Assembly: GCA_028285285.1 (NCBI GenBank) | Contig: JANQPW010000877.1 | Span: 1-5,380 of the forward strand | Source: Silvanigrellales bacterium | GTDB lineage: Bacteria > Bdellovibrionota_B > Oligoflexia > Silvanigrellales > Silvanigrellaceae | DNA: 5,380 nucleotides | Direction of reading: 5' to 3' | In this document: positions 5,193-5,380 of the stretch, piece after piece | Position numbering within the stretch: the first letter of the stretch is position 1 | Layout of the letters: each line of letters starts with the position of its first letter | Notes under the pieces: model-generated | What the model saw: the letters and a program-made list of their open reading frames with translations, nothing else | The model's database searches: none | Told to the model about the DNA's origin: nothing | Made by a program: the position numbers and the translations under genes

Positions 5193-5380
5193 ATGAGAAA
5201 TATCCAACACTTTGACACTATTGTGATCGGCGCCGGACATGCTGGAATCGAGGCTGCACTCGCGGCCGCCAAAATGGGATCGAGTGTCTGTCTGGTGACA
5301 GTGTCAGCAGACAAAATCGGCGAAATGTCCTGTAATCCCGCTATTGGAGGCACAGCCAAAGGCCACCTTGTCAAAGAAAT
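5193..5380 (+). CDS. mnmG: tRNA uridine-5-carboxymethylaminomethyl modification enzyme MnmG (GidA), N-terminal part, continues past window
   Basis: MnmG uses FAD, NADH and methylenetetrahydrofolate, together with the GTPase MnmE, to install the (carboxymethyl)aminomethyl group on U34 of certain tRNAs in the cytoplasm. The 62 visible residues show the family's N-terminus: the dinucleotide-binding FDTIVIGAGHAGIEAAL (7-23, GxGxxG at 13-18) and the signature MSCNPAIGGTAKGHLVKE (45-62), which is nearly invariant in MnmG. The ATG at 5193 follows GAGGGGG (5176-5182) by 10 nt and gives the usual short lead before the Rossmann strand. The reading frame runs to the window edge, so the rest of the protein (usually about 620 residues) lies beyond. 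In many bacteria mnmG sits with rsmG and parAB near the origin. Whether that is so here cannot be seen. Confidence 0.97.
   Translation, partial: MRNIQHFDTIVIGAGHAGIEAALAAAKMGSSVCLVTVSADKIGEMSCNPAIGGTAKGHLVKE

Overview
The window suggests a Gram-negative bacterium of moderate GC content. Three complete genes begin with N-terminal signal sequences that end in a lipobox-like Cys. Their -3 positions (Phe, Ser, Val) are looser than the E. coli consensus, as is common in Bdellovibrionota, Oligoflexia and other delta-like lineages. That placement is only an inference. Every convincing gene is on the + strand.

Layout: (1) nt 1-399 is the 3' end of a Thr/Gln/Asn-rich exported-type protein. (2) nt 430-1398 encodes a Cys-rich lipoprotein whose C-terminal half is a diverged paralogue of gene 1 and which also carries two tandem NGxCxC (EGF-like) repeats. 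(3) nt 1395-2282 encodes an unrelated Cys-containing lipoprotein with a poly-Pro linker, translationally coupled by an ATGA overlap. Genes 1-3 look like one operon. (4) After about 160 nt holding a possible promoter and a strong Shine-Dalgarno, nt 2445-4121 encodes a multi-pass membrane protein with a C-terminal spermidine-synthase-like (Rossmann, SAM-binding-type) domain. Its SAM side is intact, but the acidic residues that handle the amine substrate are replaced. (5) nt 4212-4829 encodes a small lipoprotein with a probable beta-sandwich domain. (6) nt 4830-5192 is a 363-nt gap with a perfect 14-bp hairpin and a short in-frame stretch resembling the NxxGRRFVNE motif of FAD_binding_2 flavoproteins, possibly a gene relic. 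(7) nt 5193-5380 is the start of mnmG, a conserved tRNA-modification gene that marks the return to core genome.

How the genes may work together: the lipoproteins, all with even numbers of cysteines after the lipidated one, surround a polytopic enzyme-like membrane protein on the same strand. This fits an envelope-associated accessory locus in which a non-canonical aminopropyltransferase homologue works with or near disulfide-rich surface or periplasmic lipoproteins. No function for the lipoproteins can be assigned from sequence, and the joint role is an inference from co-location only.
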